64,000 nucleotides of DNA, from contig NZ_NJIG01000001.1 in NCBI RefSeq assembly GCF_002209535.1, forward strand, positions 124,001 through 188,000. Direction: 5' to 3'. Shown in pieces: positions 45,807 to 53,333 of the stretch (position 1 is the stretch's first letter; each line of letters opens with the position of its first letter). Below the pieces are notes generated by a model. That model was not told the origin of the DNA, made no database searches, and worked only from the letters and a program-made list of their open reading frames with translations. The DNA is from Achromobacter marplatensis (lineage in GTDB: Bacteria > Pseudomonadota > Gammaproteobacteria > Burkholderiales > Burkholderiaceae_B). The translations under genes and the position numbers were made by a program.

Positions 45807-46676
45807 GTGCGCCACCTGCCGCCCCTAGCCGCCGTTCGGGCATTCGAAGCCATTGCACGGACCGGCTCGGTCACGCGCGCCGCGGAAGAGCTGTGCCGCA
45901 GCCACGGCGCCGTCAGCCGGCACCTGAAGCTGTTGCAGGAACACGCTGGCGTGCCGCTGTTCGACAAAGACGGCACCGGGCTGAAGCTCACCCCCGCGGG
46001 CGCGACCTTCTACGCGTCGGTGCGCGCCTCGTTCGACCAGTTGGAAAGCGCTTACGAACGATTGGGCCGCGAAGCCCAGGGCCCGGGGCTGCACGTGGCC
46101 TGCAGTGCGACCTTCGCGATGCGCTGGCTGGTGCCGCAGCTGGCGGTGTTCTACCGCGAGCATCCCGATATCCGCATCCGCCTGTCGATGACGTCCGCCC
46201 GTGAAATGCGCAACGAGGGCGCGGACCTGCTGCTGGCGTGGGACCTGTCGGGCTACACGGACGCCGACCGGCGCCGCGCGCTGACGCTTGCGCCCGTGCG
46301 ATTTGGCGCGGTCTGCACGCCCGCCTATGCCCGGCGCGCGGCGTCCGACCAGGTGCGCATCGCCCATGAGTACACGTCCAGCGCCTGGAATCAATGGGAG
46401 GCCATTACAGGCGTAGCGGTTGCTACCGCGGGCCACTTGGCGTTTCCGCACACGCACCTGTGCATCGAGGCCGCGCTTTCCGGACTGGGGGTGGCGCTGG
46501 TAGAGAAGCGGCTGATCAGCCGCGAACTGGAAGAGGGCACCCTGGTCGCACCCTTTGGATTCGTGGTGTTCGACGGCGGCTTGCGCGCGCTGCCCGCCGC
46601 CAGTCGGAGCCTGTCGGGGCACGCGGATGCGTTTGTCGGGTGGCTGCGCCGCGCGCTGGCGGATCCGGCGGCGTAA
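45807..46676 (+). CDS. LysR-family regulator, GcvA-like
   Basis: A 289-residue LysR protein from GTG 45807, preceded by AAGGAG. This gives MRHLPPLAAVRAFEAIARTGSVTRAAEELCRSHGAVSRHLKLLQEHAGVPLF, the normal beginning of GcvA-like regulators; an ATG at 45759 would add 16 hydrophobic residues not expected in the family. The effector domain ends with HLAFPHTHLCIEAALSGLGVALVEKRLI, a GcvA-type block. It is divergent from the enolase gene and probably regulates it. Confidence 0.87.
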   Translation: MRHLPPLAAVRAFEAIARTGSVTRAAEELCRSHGAVSRHLKLLQEHAGVPLFDKDGTGLKLTPAGATFYASVRASFDQLESAYERLGREAQGPGLHVACSATFAMRWLVPQLAVFYREHPDIRIRLSMTSAREMRNEGADLLLAWDLSGYTDADRRRALTLAPVRFGAVCTPAYARRAASDQVRIAHEYTSSAWNQWEAITGVAVATAGHLAFPHTHLCIEAALSGLGVALVEKRLISRELEEGTLVAPFGFVVFDGGLRALPAASRSLSGHADAFVGWLRRALADPAA

Positions 46677-46725
46677 GCGGGGCGCAAAGATCCCCCAGGC
46701 AGCCTGATCGGCGCTGCCAGTTGGT

Positions 46726-48084
46726 ATGCTGACGCATCGCCTTGCCGGAAACTCCATGCCCGATCCGTCCCGACCCTCGACGCCATCCGCCCCGCACTCC
46801 GCCTTGGCGTCCGACACGCGCCGCACGCAGTTGCGGCGCATGAAGATCGCTGCGCTGGCCTTGCTGGTGGCCATGGTCAGCGGCTTCATCACCAGCCACG
46901 TCATGGGCGGGCAGGGCGTGTGGGCTTGGGTGCGGGCGTTTTGCGAAGCGGCGACGGTGGGGGCGTTGGCCGACTGGTTCGCGGTGGTGGCGCTGTTTCG
47001 CCGTCCAATGGGCCTGCCGATTCCGCATACGGCCATCATTCCCAGCAACAAGGACCGCATCGGCGACAACCTGGCCGTGTTCGTCCGCGATCATTTCCTG
47101 GACCCGGACACGTTGATGGAGAAGCTGCGGGTCTTCGACCCGGCCGCCCGCCTGTCCCGCTGGCTGATCCGGCCGCGCCAGGCGCATGCCTTGAGCGACG
47201 GCGCGCGCCGCGTAGCCTTGCAGACGCTGGACATGCTGGACGACCAGGCAGTGCGCGGGGTGATCCAGGAATTCGTGGTGAAGAACCTGCGCCGCTGGGA
47301 TGCGGCGGGTACCGTGGGCGAGGTTTTAGGTCTCCTGACCCGAGACGGTCGCCATCAGGAGCTGCTGGACGCGGCCATGGAGCGGCTGGGCGGCTACCTG
47401 GGCGAAGACGACGTGAAGGAACGCGCATCGACCCTGCTGGTGAAATTCGCCCGCAAGGAATGGCCGCGCATCATCGCGGCCGTCGATGTGATCAAGTCGG
47501 TGGACGGCATTGCCGACAATCTGGCCGACCGGCTGGCGTTGGCGTTGGTGCAGGAAGTGCGCGATGTGCTGTCCGAACCCGACCACCCCGTCAGGCGCGA
47601 CTACGAAGCCTGGGTGTTGAACTACATCGAACGCCTGAAGACCGACCCCGCCTTGTCGGCGCAGGTCGAAGACCTGAAGCAGCGGGCCATCGACCACCCC
47701 AAGGTGCAGGAGTATGTGCAGGGCCTGTGGGACGACATCCACGCGGCGCTGCGGCGCGACCTGTCGGACGAGGATTCGGCACTGGCCCGCCATCTGGAAA
47801 GCGCCTTGCTGGCGCTGGGCCGCAAGCTGGGCGAAGACCCGAGCTTGCGTGACGCCATCAACAACCACGTGCTGGGCAGCGCGCGGCGCCTGACCGGCCG
47901 CCTGCGCATCGGCGTGACGGAACATATTTCGCGCACCGTGAAGAACTGGGACGAACGCCACCTGGTCGACGAACTGGAGCTCAGCGTGGGGCGCGACCTG
48001 CAGTACATCCGCTTCAATGGCACGCTGGTGGGCGGGCTCATCGGCGTGGCGCTGCACGCGCTGGTGCTGCTGGTCAATCGTTAA
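46726..48084 (+). CDS. DUF445 (YjiN-like) inner-membrane protein
   Basis: A 452-residue protein with an N-terminal helix (IAALALLVAMVSGFITSHVMG), the DUF445 signature EAATVGALADWFAVVALFRRPMGLPIPHTAIIPSNKDRIGDNLAVFV, a long helical cytosolic or periplasmic part, and a C-terminal helix (VGGLIGVALHALVLLV). The ATG at 46756 is an alternative start. The family is widespread and poorly characterised, with envelope or stress roles suggested. It appears monocistronic, between a LysR gene and sodC. Confidence 0.84.
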   Translation: MLTHRLAGNSMPDPSRPSTPSAPHSALASDTRRTQLRRMKIAALALLVAMVSGFITSHVMGGQGVWAWVRAFCEAATVGALADWFAVVALFRRPMGLPIPHTAIIPSNKDRIGDNLAVFVRDHFLDPDTLMEKLRVFDPAARLSRWLIRPRQAHALSDGARRVALQTLDMLDDQAVRGVIQEFVVKNLRRWDAAGTVGEVLGLLTRDGRHQELLDAAMERLGGYLGEDDVKERASTLLVKFARKEWPRIIAAVDVIKSVDGIADNLADRLALALVQEVRDVLSEPDHPVRRDYEAWVLNYIERLKTDPALSAQVEDLKQRAIDHPKVQEYVQGLWDDIHAALRRDLSDEDSALARHLESALLALGRKLGEDPSLRDAINNHVLGSARRLTGRLRIGVTEHISRTVKNWDERHLVDELELSVGRDLQYIRFNGTLVGGLIGVALHALVLLVNR

Positions 48085-48232
48085 CAAGCCTGATCGCTTG
48101 TATCAGGAATGAAGATTGCTGGCCCACCAGGCGGCGCCGGTGCTATTGTCATTGGCGCCCAGGGCCAGGTTGGCGCCGTTTGCGCCGGGCCGGGCATCCG
48201 CACTTCGCGTGCATGATTCCAGGAGGCACTTC

Positions 48233-48757
48233 ATGAAGAAAATCTCGATGCTTGTCGCGGCGCTGGCAATGGCGGGCGCCTCGAGCGCCGCACTGGCCGA
48301 AAACGTCTCGATGTCATTCCTGACCGCCGACGGCATAGGCAAAAGCGCCGGCACGATTTCGCTGAAGGACACCAAGGGCGGCTTGCAGATCACGCCGAAC
48401 CTGAAGGGCTTGCCGCCGGGCGAACACGGTTTCCACGTGCATGAAAAGGGTTCTTGCATGCCGGGCATGGTGAACGGCCAGACGGCGCCGGGCGGTGCCG
48501 CAGGCGGCCACCTGGATCCCAAGGGCACCAAGGCCCACAAGGGCCCGATGGCCACCGACGGCCATCAGGGCGACTTGCCCTTCATCGTGGTGGCAGCCGA
48601 CGGCACGGCCAAGAAGGCTGTGGTGGCGCCGCACCTGAAGCTGGCGGACGTGAAGACGCACGCGGTCATGGTGCACGTGGGCGGCGACAACTACAGCGAC
48701 ACGCCCGCGCCGCTGGGCGGCGGAGGCGGCCGCCTGGTTTGCGGCGTGGTGAAGTAA
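48233..48757 (+). CDS. sodC: Periplasmic Cu/Zn superoxide dismutase
   Basis: A 174-residue exported protein: signal peptide to about residue 22, then a complete Cu/Zn site. Copper ligands are H68, H70, bridging H93 and H148; zinc ligands are H93, H102, H111 and D114; and C75-C170 forms the conserved disulfide. GEHGFHVHEKGSC and GGHLDP are the family motifs. It dismutates periplasmic superoxide. AGGAGG precedes the ATG. The 148-base gap before it holds GGCGCC repeats but no obvious promoter, and it ends convergent to a GST gene. Confidence 0.94.
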   Translation: MKKISMLVAALAMAGASSAALAENVSMSFLTADGIGKSAGTISLKDTKGGLQITPNLKGLPPGEHGFHVHEKGSCMPGMVNGQTAPGGAAGGHLDPKGTKAHKGPMATDGHQGDLPFIVVAADGTAKKAVVAPHLKLADVKTHAVMVHVGGDNYSDTPAPLGGGGGRLVCGVVK

Positions 48758-48795
48758 GCGCAAGGAAGGGTGCGCCGGGTTGCCGTGACGGCCGG

Positions 48796-49419
48796 TCAGG
48801 CCGTGCCGTTGCGGCCGTGCAGCCGGTAGCCCTCGCGCACGGCCAGCCGGTCGTAATAGGCGGCAATCGCCGGCAGGGCGGGCTTGTCGAAGGGCGTAGC
48901 AAACCACCGGTTCACCGACAGCCCCACGGGAATGTCCGCCAGCGAAAAAGCGTCACCCGCCACATAGGCGCCGGTCAGCGCCAAGCGTTGTTCCAGGATG
49001 CCCATGAAATGCGCCCAAGCCTGGCACGACGCCTGGATGCTGGCGGCATCCAGGTGTTCAGGCGAACGCCGCGCCAACGCCATGAAGGCATAACTCCAGG
49101 ACCGGTTCAGGTCTGTTGCCTGCCAATCCATCCATTGATCCACCCGCGCACGCAGCCGAGGCTCGGCCGGGTAAAACTGCTGGCCGCCGTATTGCCCGGC
49201 CAGGTAGCGGATGATGGTGTTGGACTCCCAGAGCACAAAGTCGCCGTCTTCGATGACGGGCACCATGGCATTGGGATTCAGCGCCAGGAAGCGCGGGTCC
49301 GAGGTCGCCTGGAAGCCCGCGCCCCAATCTTCGCGGGTAAACGGCAGGTTCAGTTCGGCGCAGGTCCACAGCACCTTGCGTACGTTGATGGACGAAGCTT
49401 TACCCAGTATTTTCAGCAT
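48796..49419 (-). CDS. Glutathione S-transferase family protein
   Basis: A 207-residue cytosolic GST: thioredoxin-like N-terminal domain ([49 protein letters not shown], with the cis-proline and the ES glutathione contact) and an all-helical C-terminal domain ([23 protein letters not shown]). The catalytic residue is probably the serine of KASSINV. An in-frame ATG at 49440 would add seven residues, but the ATG at 49419 matches family starts. Substrate unknown. Confidence 0.88.
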   Translation of the reverse strand: MLKILGKASSINVRKVLWTCAELNLPFTREDWGAGFQATSDPRFLALNPNAMVPVIEDGDFVLWESNTIIRYLAGQYGGQQFYPAEPRLRARVDQWMDWQATDLNRSWSYAFMALARRSPEHLDAASIQASCQAWAHFMGILEQRLALTGAYVAGDAFSLADIPVGLSVNRWFATPFDKPALPAIAAYYDRLAVREGYRLHGRNGTA

Positions 49420-49551
49420 CTTGCGAACGGCCCGGTTCATCGGCGTGGAGGAATCCGGGCAGTCTAGCGGCTGCCTGGTACCGTCGCCAGATACAGATCG
49501 GGGCGACGGCGGGCGTAACAGCGCAGCGGCGTGGCAGGCGGCGGCCTGCCT

Positions 49552-50772
49552 TCAGGCGCCCGCCGCTTCAGGCTGGCTGCGCAGCCGTCGCACGGGCGAG
49601 GCGAACAGCACCAGGAACTGAATGAGGAATCCTGCGGTCGAGACCCACAAACACGCATCCAGGCCCACGCGGGCGGCCAACGTCGCGCCGATCAGCGCAC
49701 CGACGGGCCGGGCGCCGAACGTCGCGGTCAGGATCACGGCGGACACGCGGCCCAACAGGGCGTTGGGCGTCACGGCCTGGCGCAGCGTGGTGGTGGTGAT
49801 GGTCCAGAGGATGGGGCCGGCGCCGAACAGGAAAAACCCCACCGCCGCCCAGATGCCGGAGGGCAAGACCAGCGTCGACAGCAGGATGGCGCTTGCCGCC
49901 AGCGCCGACAGCGGACCCGAGGCGATCATCGCGCCGAAAGACAGGCGGCGCGCCAGCCACGGCGCGGCCAGGGCGCCGGCGAGCATGCCGCCGCCATACA
50001 CGCCCAATGTGATGCCCACGCCGGCGGCCGTCAGGCCCAGGCGTTCGATGGCGTACACGACGTATACGGCCTGCAACACAAACCAGGCAGTGTTGAAGAA
50101 CACGGCGGTCGTCAGCACCGGTCGCAGCAGCGGGTGCGTGCCGACAAAGGCCGCGCCTTCGCGCAGTTCGGCCAGCAAGCGCCGGCGGGTCACGGGCTTG
50201 GGCGCATCGGCAGGCAGGCCCGCCAGCAGGGCCGCGGCCAGCAGCGACAGCGTGGTGGCGATCACATAGGCGACCGGCGCACCCATCCAGCCCACCAGCG
50301 CACCGCCTGCCGCGGGACCCGCGGAGAACGCACTGCTGCGCGCCAGTTCCAGCCAGCGGTTGGCGCTGGCCAAATCGCTGGCGGGGACAAGCCGGGGTAC
50401 CAGCGCCGGGGCGGCCACGTTGTAGGCCACCGTGCCGACCGCGCCCAGGAAACCCAGCGCCGCCAGCCAGCCCAGGCCCAGTCCGCCCATCCACAGCAAC
50501 GCCAGCAGGCCCAACAGGCTGGCCGCGCGGACGCACTCGGCGGCGGTCATCAAGGCGCGGCGCGACATCCGGTCCGCCAGCACGCCGGCGGGCAGGGACA
50601 GCAGCAGGAAGGGCAGGGTTTGCGCGGTTTGCAGATAACCCGTCTGCGCGGCGGTGGCGCCCAGCGCCAGCACGGCGACCAGCGGCGCCGCCGCCAAGGC
50701 CATCTGTTCAGAAAACTGGGCAGCCAGGTTCGAGGCGGCCAGACGGCGGAAGGCGGAGGGCAGGGCAGGCAT
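49552..50772 (-). CDS. MFS transporter (enterobactin-exporter-like, 12 helices)
   Basis: A 406-residue MFS protein with about 12 helices: AALAAAPLVAVLALGATAAQTGYLQTAQTLPFLLLSLPAGVLADRMSRRALM in the first third, with the D-x-x-S-R-R loop motif, and GGGMLAGALAAPWLARRLSFGAM in the second half. This layout is that of the MFS_3/EntS-like group, which exports siderophores or drugs or has unknown cargo. The ATG at 50772 has no clear ribosome site. It lies 98 bases after the map gene, with a perfect 28-bp palindrome between them. Confidence 0.83.
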   Translation of the reverse strand: MPALPSAFRRLAASNLAAQFSEQMALAAAPLVAVLALGATAAQTGYLQTAQTLPFLLLSLPAGVLADRMSRRALMTAAECVRAASLLGLLALLWMGGLGLGWLAALGFLGAVGTVAYNVAAPALVPRLVPASDLASANRWLELARSSAFSAGPAAGGALVGWMGAPVAYVIATTLSLLAAALLAGLPADAPKPVTRRRLLAELREGAAFVGTHPLLRPVLTTAVFFNTAWFVLQAVYVVYAIERLGLTAAGVGITLGVYGGGMLAGALAAPWLARRLSFGAMIASGPLSALAASAILLSTLVLPSGIWAAVGFFLFGAGPILWTITTTTLRQAVTPNALLGRVSAVILTATFGARPVGALIGATLAARVGLDACLWVSTAGFLIQFLVLFASPVRRLRSQPEAAGA

Positions 50773-50802
50773 GAGCGACGCCCGTCAGGGCGCTGGAAAC
50801 GG

Positions 50803-50830
50803 CAAGGGCACGATCATGATCGTGCCCTTG
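50803..50830. promoter_or_regulatory. Perfect 28-bp palindrome between map and an MFS gene
   Basis: Bases 50803-50830 are a mismatch-free palindrome with arms CAAGGGCACGATCA and TGATCGTGCCCTTG and no spacer. It lies after the map stop and 30 bases before the MFS ATG on the minus strand. As RNA it would fold into a stem with a CATG loop followed by only a short T run (CCGTTTCC), so it could end map transcription or be an operator controlling the MFS gene. Confidence 0.55.
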
Positions 50831-50870
50831 GGCGGCCGCACTCCGGTCCTTGCGGCCGGATTCGCGTGAG

Positions 50871-51662
50871 TCAGGGGATAGGCGGGTAGTCGCCGTAGCC
50901 GTCCGGCCAGGGGGTCAGCACTTCGTACCCGGTTTCGGTCACGACAACCATGTGCTCCCACTGCGCCGACAGCGAGCGATCCTTGGTGACTACCGTCCAG
51001 CCGTCGGGCAATTGCTTGGACGCCGGTTTGCCGGCGTTGATCATGGGTTCGATCGTGAACATCATGCCGGGTTGCAGCACCATGCCTTCGCCAGGACGTC
51101 CGTAGTGCAGCACTTGGGGGTCGTCGTGGTAGATCTGGCCGATGCCGTGGCCGCAGTATTCGCGCACGATGCTGAAATGCTCGCGGTGCGCGACGGTCTG
51201 GATGGCATGGCCGATGTCGCCCAGCGTCGCGCCTGGCTTGACTGCCATGATCCCGGCGCGGGTGGCTTCGTAGGTGGTGTTGACCAGCCGGCGCGCCAGC
51301 GGGCTGGGCTGGCCCACGTAGTACATGCGGCTGGTGTCGCCGAACCAGCCGTCCTTGATGACGGCCACGTCGATGTTCAGGATGTCGCCGTTCTTCAGCA
51401 CCTTGGCCGATGGGATGCCGTGGCAAATCACATGGTTGACGGATGCGCAGATCGTTTTCGGAAAGCCGTGATAACCGACGTTGGCCGGAATAGCCTTCAG
51501 CACGTTCACGATGTATTCGTTGCAGATGCGGTCCAGCTCATCGGTGGTGACGCCGGGGCGCACGTGTTCGCCGATCATGTGCAGCACTTCCGCCGCCATG
51601 GCGCCGGCCTTGCGGGCCATTTCAATGTCGGCGGCGGATTTGATGGAAACCTTCTTCGCCAT
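50871..51662 (-). CDS. map: Type I methionine aminopeptidase, paired with a ParD-like gene
   Basis: A 263-residue MetAP with the full two-metal site: the two aspartates of ILNIDVAVIKDGWFGDTSRM, the histidine in YCGHGIGQIYHDDP, the glutamate in MMFTIEPMI and that in QWEHMVVVTETGYEVL; H in NHVICHGIP is the substrate histidine. It removes N-terminal methionine from nascent proteins. Its ATG directly follows the stop of the ParD-like gene (TAA-ATG), with GGAGG inside that gene. The rpsB-linked housekeeping map is expected elsewhere, so this is probably an extra copy. Confidence 0.91.
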   Translation of the reverse strand: MAKKVSIKSAADIEMARKAGAMAAEVLHMIGEHVRPGVTTDELDRICNEYIVNVLKAIPANVGYHGFPKTICASVNHVICHGIPSAKVLKNGDILNIDVAVIKDGWFGDTSRMYYVGQPSPLARRLVNTTYEATRAGIMAVKPGATLGDIGHAIQTVAHREHFSIVREYCGHGIGQIYHDDPQVLHYGRPGEGMVLQPGMMFTIEPMINAGKPASKQLPDGWTVVTKDRSLSAQWEHMVVVTETGYEVLTPWPDGYGDYPPIP

Positions 51663-51908
51663 TTATGCGGCCTCCTGTTGGGCGGCATCCGGTAGGCGCC
51701 GGGAAAGGGACGCGATGGTAAAGCCTTCGCTTTGTTCGATGCGGATCAGCAACTGGCAGATATCCGCGTGGCGCAGGTCGGGATAGAGTTCGGACAGCAT
51801 GCCGATGCGCATCCAATGTTCGGCCTGGGAATTGATCGAGCGGCTGAGGGCGCCGCTGGCGACGCGCAGATTCTCATGCATCTGCTCAGAGATTTTGACG
51901 AGACCCAT
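51663..51908 (-). CDS. ParD-like (antitoxin-like) small protein
   Basis: An 81-residue protein (MGLVKISEQMHENLRVASGALSRSINSQAEHWMRIGMLSELYPDLRHADICQLL) with the beginning of a ribbon-helix-helix-like fold and similarity to the ParD-like family. No ParE or other toxin gene is adjacent; the partner is methionine aminopeptidase, which starts directly after the stop codon. It may act as a DNA-binding autoregulator, because an inverted repeat lies just upstream of its start. Confidence 0.75.
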   Translation of the reverse strand: MGLVKISEQMHENLRVASGALSRSINSQAEHWMRIGMLSELYPDLRHADICQLLIRIEQSEGFTIASLSRRLPDAAQQEAA

Positions 51909-51917
51909 GGTGGGAAT

Positions 51918-51944
51918 GATCCGTATATGGTTTGTATATGGATC
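51918..51944. promoter_or_regulatory. Inverted and direct repeats upstream of the ParD-like gene, candidate operator
   Basis: GATCC (51918-51922) and GGATC (51940-51944) bracket two direct copies of GTATATGG (51923-51930 and 51934-51941, 11 bases apart). The outer part is symmetric (ATCCxTATA/TATAxGGAT). It begins 10 bases upstream of the ParD-like ATG, where an autoregulatory ribbon-helix-helix protein would bind. Confidence 0.5.
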
Positions 51945-52009
51945 GTATCTTACTGCGTGGCAGTGAGCGGTGCAAATCGCCGGCACCGGCAGGCGGTCCG
52001 CCGCTGCGT

Positions 52010-52693
52010 TCAGCGCGTCTTGGCGCGTGGCGTCTTCTTGGCGGCGCCAGACTTGGCCGTACCCGTTTTGGCCGCGCCCGCGCGTGCGGTTTCCTTCGGC
52101 GCCGGCGCCGTCGCCACGTGGACCTGCTCCATCCACATCAGCGCGTCCGTATACGACAGGAACTGCTGCAGATAGCCGGGCGACAGCTCGCGCATCAAGG
52201 TCAGCGCTCGGTGAACCAGCTGGTTGGAATTGAGCGGGCCGGCGTTCTTGTGGACCTGCTCCTGCGATTGGCGCACTTGCCGGTCGGCACTGACCTGCGA
52301 CCAGACGCCGCGAAAGTAGTCCAGCATCTGCACGTCGGGATAGGTGGCCCGCAGGCCCAGCGTGTCGCGCGTCCAGCCGCTGACGCCGCCGGGGGGATCC
52401 GGGTCGGCCAGATAATCGATCAGGCCGGCCAGGGCGCTGGAGGTGGGGGCGGCATCCGGGGCGCGGGTGTCAGCGGCAGCGGCTGCCACCTGGCTCTCGT
52501 AAGCCTGGAGCAGGGCGGCCAGCTTCGCGTCCAGCAGTTGGCGCGCGGGGCCGTCCAGCAGAGCCGAGCGCCGCGCCATCGCCTCCAGAAAACGGAAGCG
52601 CACCGGGTCAATGCGGTCTGCCCTGCAATCACGCCAGGCATCCAGCGTCGCTTGCGCGTCAGGCGGGGCCAAGTGCGTGCCGTCACTGCTCAC
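52010..52693 (-). CDS. DUF2894-type protein of the MotAB-like four-gene operon
   Basis: A 227-residue protein from GTG 52693, which overlaps the end of the upstream OmpA-family gene by 11 bases; GGGAAAG precedes it. The N-terminal part is helical (ATLDAWRDCRADRIDPVRFRFLEAMARRSALLDGPARQLLDAKLAALLQAYES), the middle contains DYFRGVWSQVSADRQVRQSQEQVHKNAGPLNSNQLVHRALTLM, and the tail is lysine/alanine-rich (AKTGTAKSGAAKKTPRAKTR), suggesting contact with nucleic acid or acidic partners. No signal peptide or membrane helix, so cytosolic. The middle resembles the end-region statements I associate with DUF2894. Function unknown. Confidence 0.75.
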   Translation of the reverse strand: MSSDGTHLAPPDAQATLDAWRDCRADRIDPVRFRFLEAMARRSALLDGPARQLLDAKLAALLQAYESQVAAAAADTRAPDAAPTSSALAGLIDYLADPDPPGGVSGWTRDTLGLRATYPDVQMLDYFRGVWSQVSADRQVRQSQEQVHKNAGPLNSNQLVHRALTLMRELSPGYLQQFLSYTDALMWMEQVHVATAPAPKETARAGAAKTGTAKSGAAKKTPRAKTR

Positions 52694-53333
52694 GCGGCTT
52701 TCCCGGATCGTTGGACGGCTTGGGGATAGGCGTGATTTCCACGCGGCGGTTCTTCGCGCGCCCCGCTTCATCGGCGTTGGAGGCCACCGGCTGCTCGGAC
52801 CCGAAGGCGGCGGCGAACACCGTGGACGAGGGCACGCCTTCGTCGATCAGCGCGCGCGTGACGGTCAGGGCACGCTGCGCCGACAGGTCCCAGTTGTCCG
52901 CAAAGCGGCGATTGCCTTCGCGCACCTGCTGGTCGTCGGTATAGCCGCTGACCATCAGGATTTCGTCGTGCGTCTTCAGATAGGATGCCAGGGGCTCGAT
53001 CAGGGTCTTCAGGATCTCGCGGCCTTCAGGCTGCAACTGGTCGGAGTTCAACGCGAACAGCACGCTGCCGCTGATGCCGATGCGGCCATTGATCAACGTG
53101 ACGCGGCCGGCCGCCAACGGGCCCGCCAGCGCCTGCTCCAGCGTTTCGCGCCGCTGCGTTTCTTCCTGCCGCTGCTTCACCTCTTCTTCCAGCTGCGTCG
53201 ACAGTTGCAGCTGCACGCCGATCACGCTGACCAGGATCAGCACGAAGGCGCCCAGCAGCACCGACATCAGGTCGCCGAAGACGGCCCAAGCCGGTGCGGT
53301 CGCCTCCACGCCGCCGTCGATGTCCTCGCTCAT
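52683..53333 (-). CDS. MotB-like OmpA-family protein of the four-gene operon
   Basis: A 216-residue protein with one N-terminal membrane helix (about 17-40, WAVFGDLMSVLLGAFVLILVSVIGV) carrying an aspartate (D21) exactly where MotB, ExbD and ZorB have the proton-binding aspartate. A short coiled coil (TQLEEEVKQRQEETQRRETLEQAL) leads to an OmpA peptidoglycan-binding domain (VLFALNSDQLQPEG, SGYTDDQQ, NWDLSAQRALTVTRALI, NRRVEI). The ATG overlaps the stop of the DUF802 gene (ATGA). It is expected to form a stator with that protein, anchored to the cell wall. Confidence 0.88.
   Translation of the reverse strand: MSEDIDGGVEATAPAWAVFGDLMSVLLGAFVLILVSVIGVQLQLSTQLEEEVKQRQEETQRRETLEQALAGPLAAGRVTLINGRIGISGSVLFALNSDQLQPEGREILKTLIEPLASYLKTHDEILMVSGYTDDQQVREGNRRFADNWDLSAQRALTVTRALIDEGVPSSTVFAAAFGSEQPVASNADEAGRAKNRRVEITPIPKPSNDPGKPREQ

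Noticed and set aside
51663-51908. A toxin-antitoxin module
   Set aside because: Only the antitoxin-like protein is present; the partner is an ordinary methionine aminopeptidase with a full active site.
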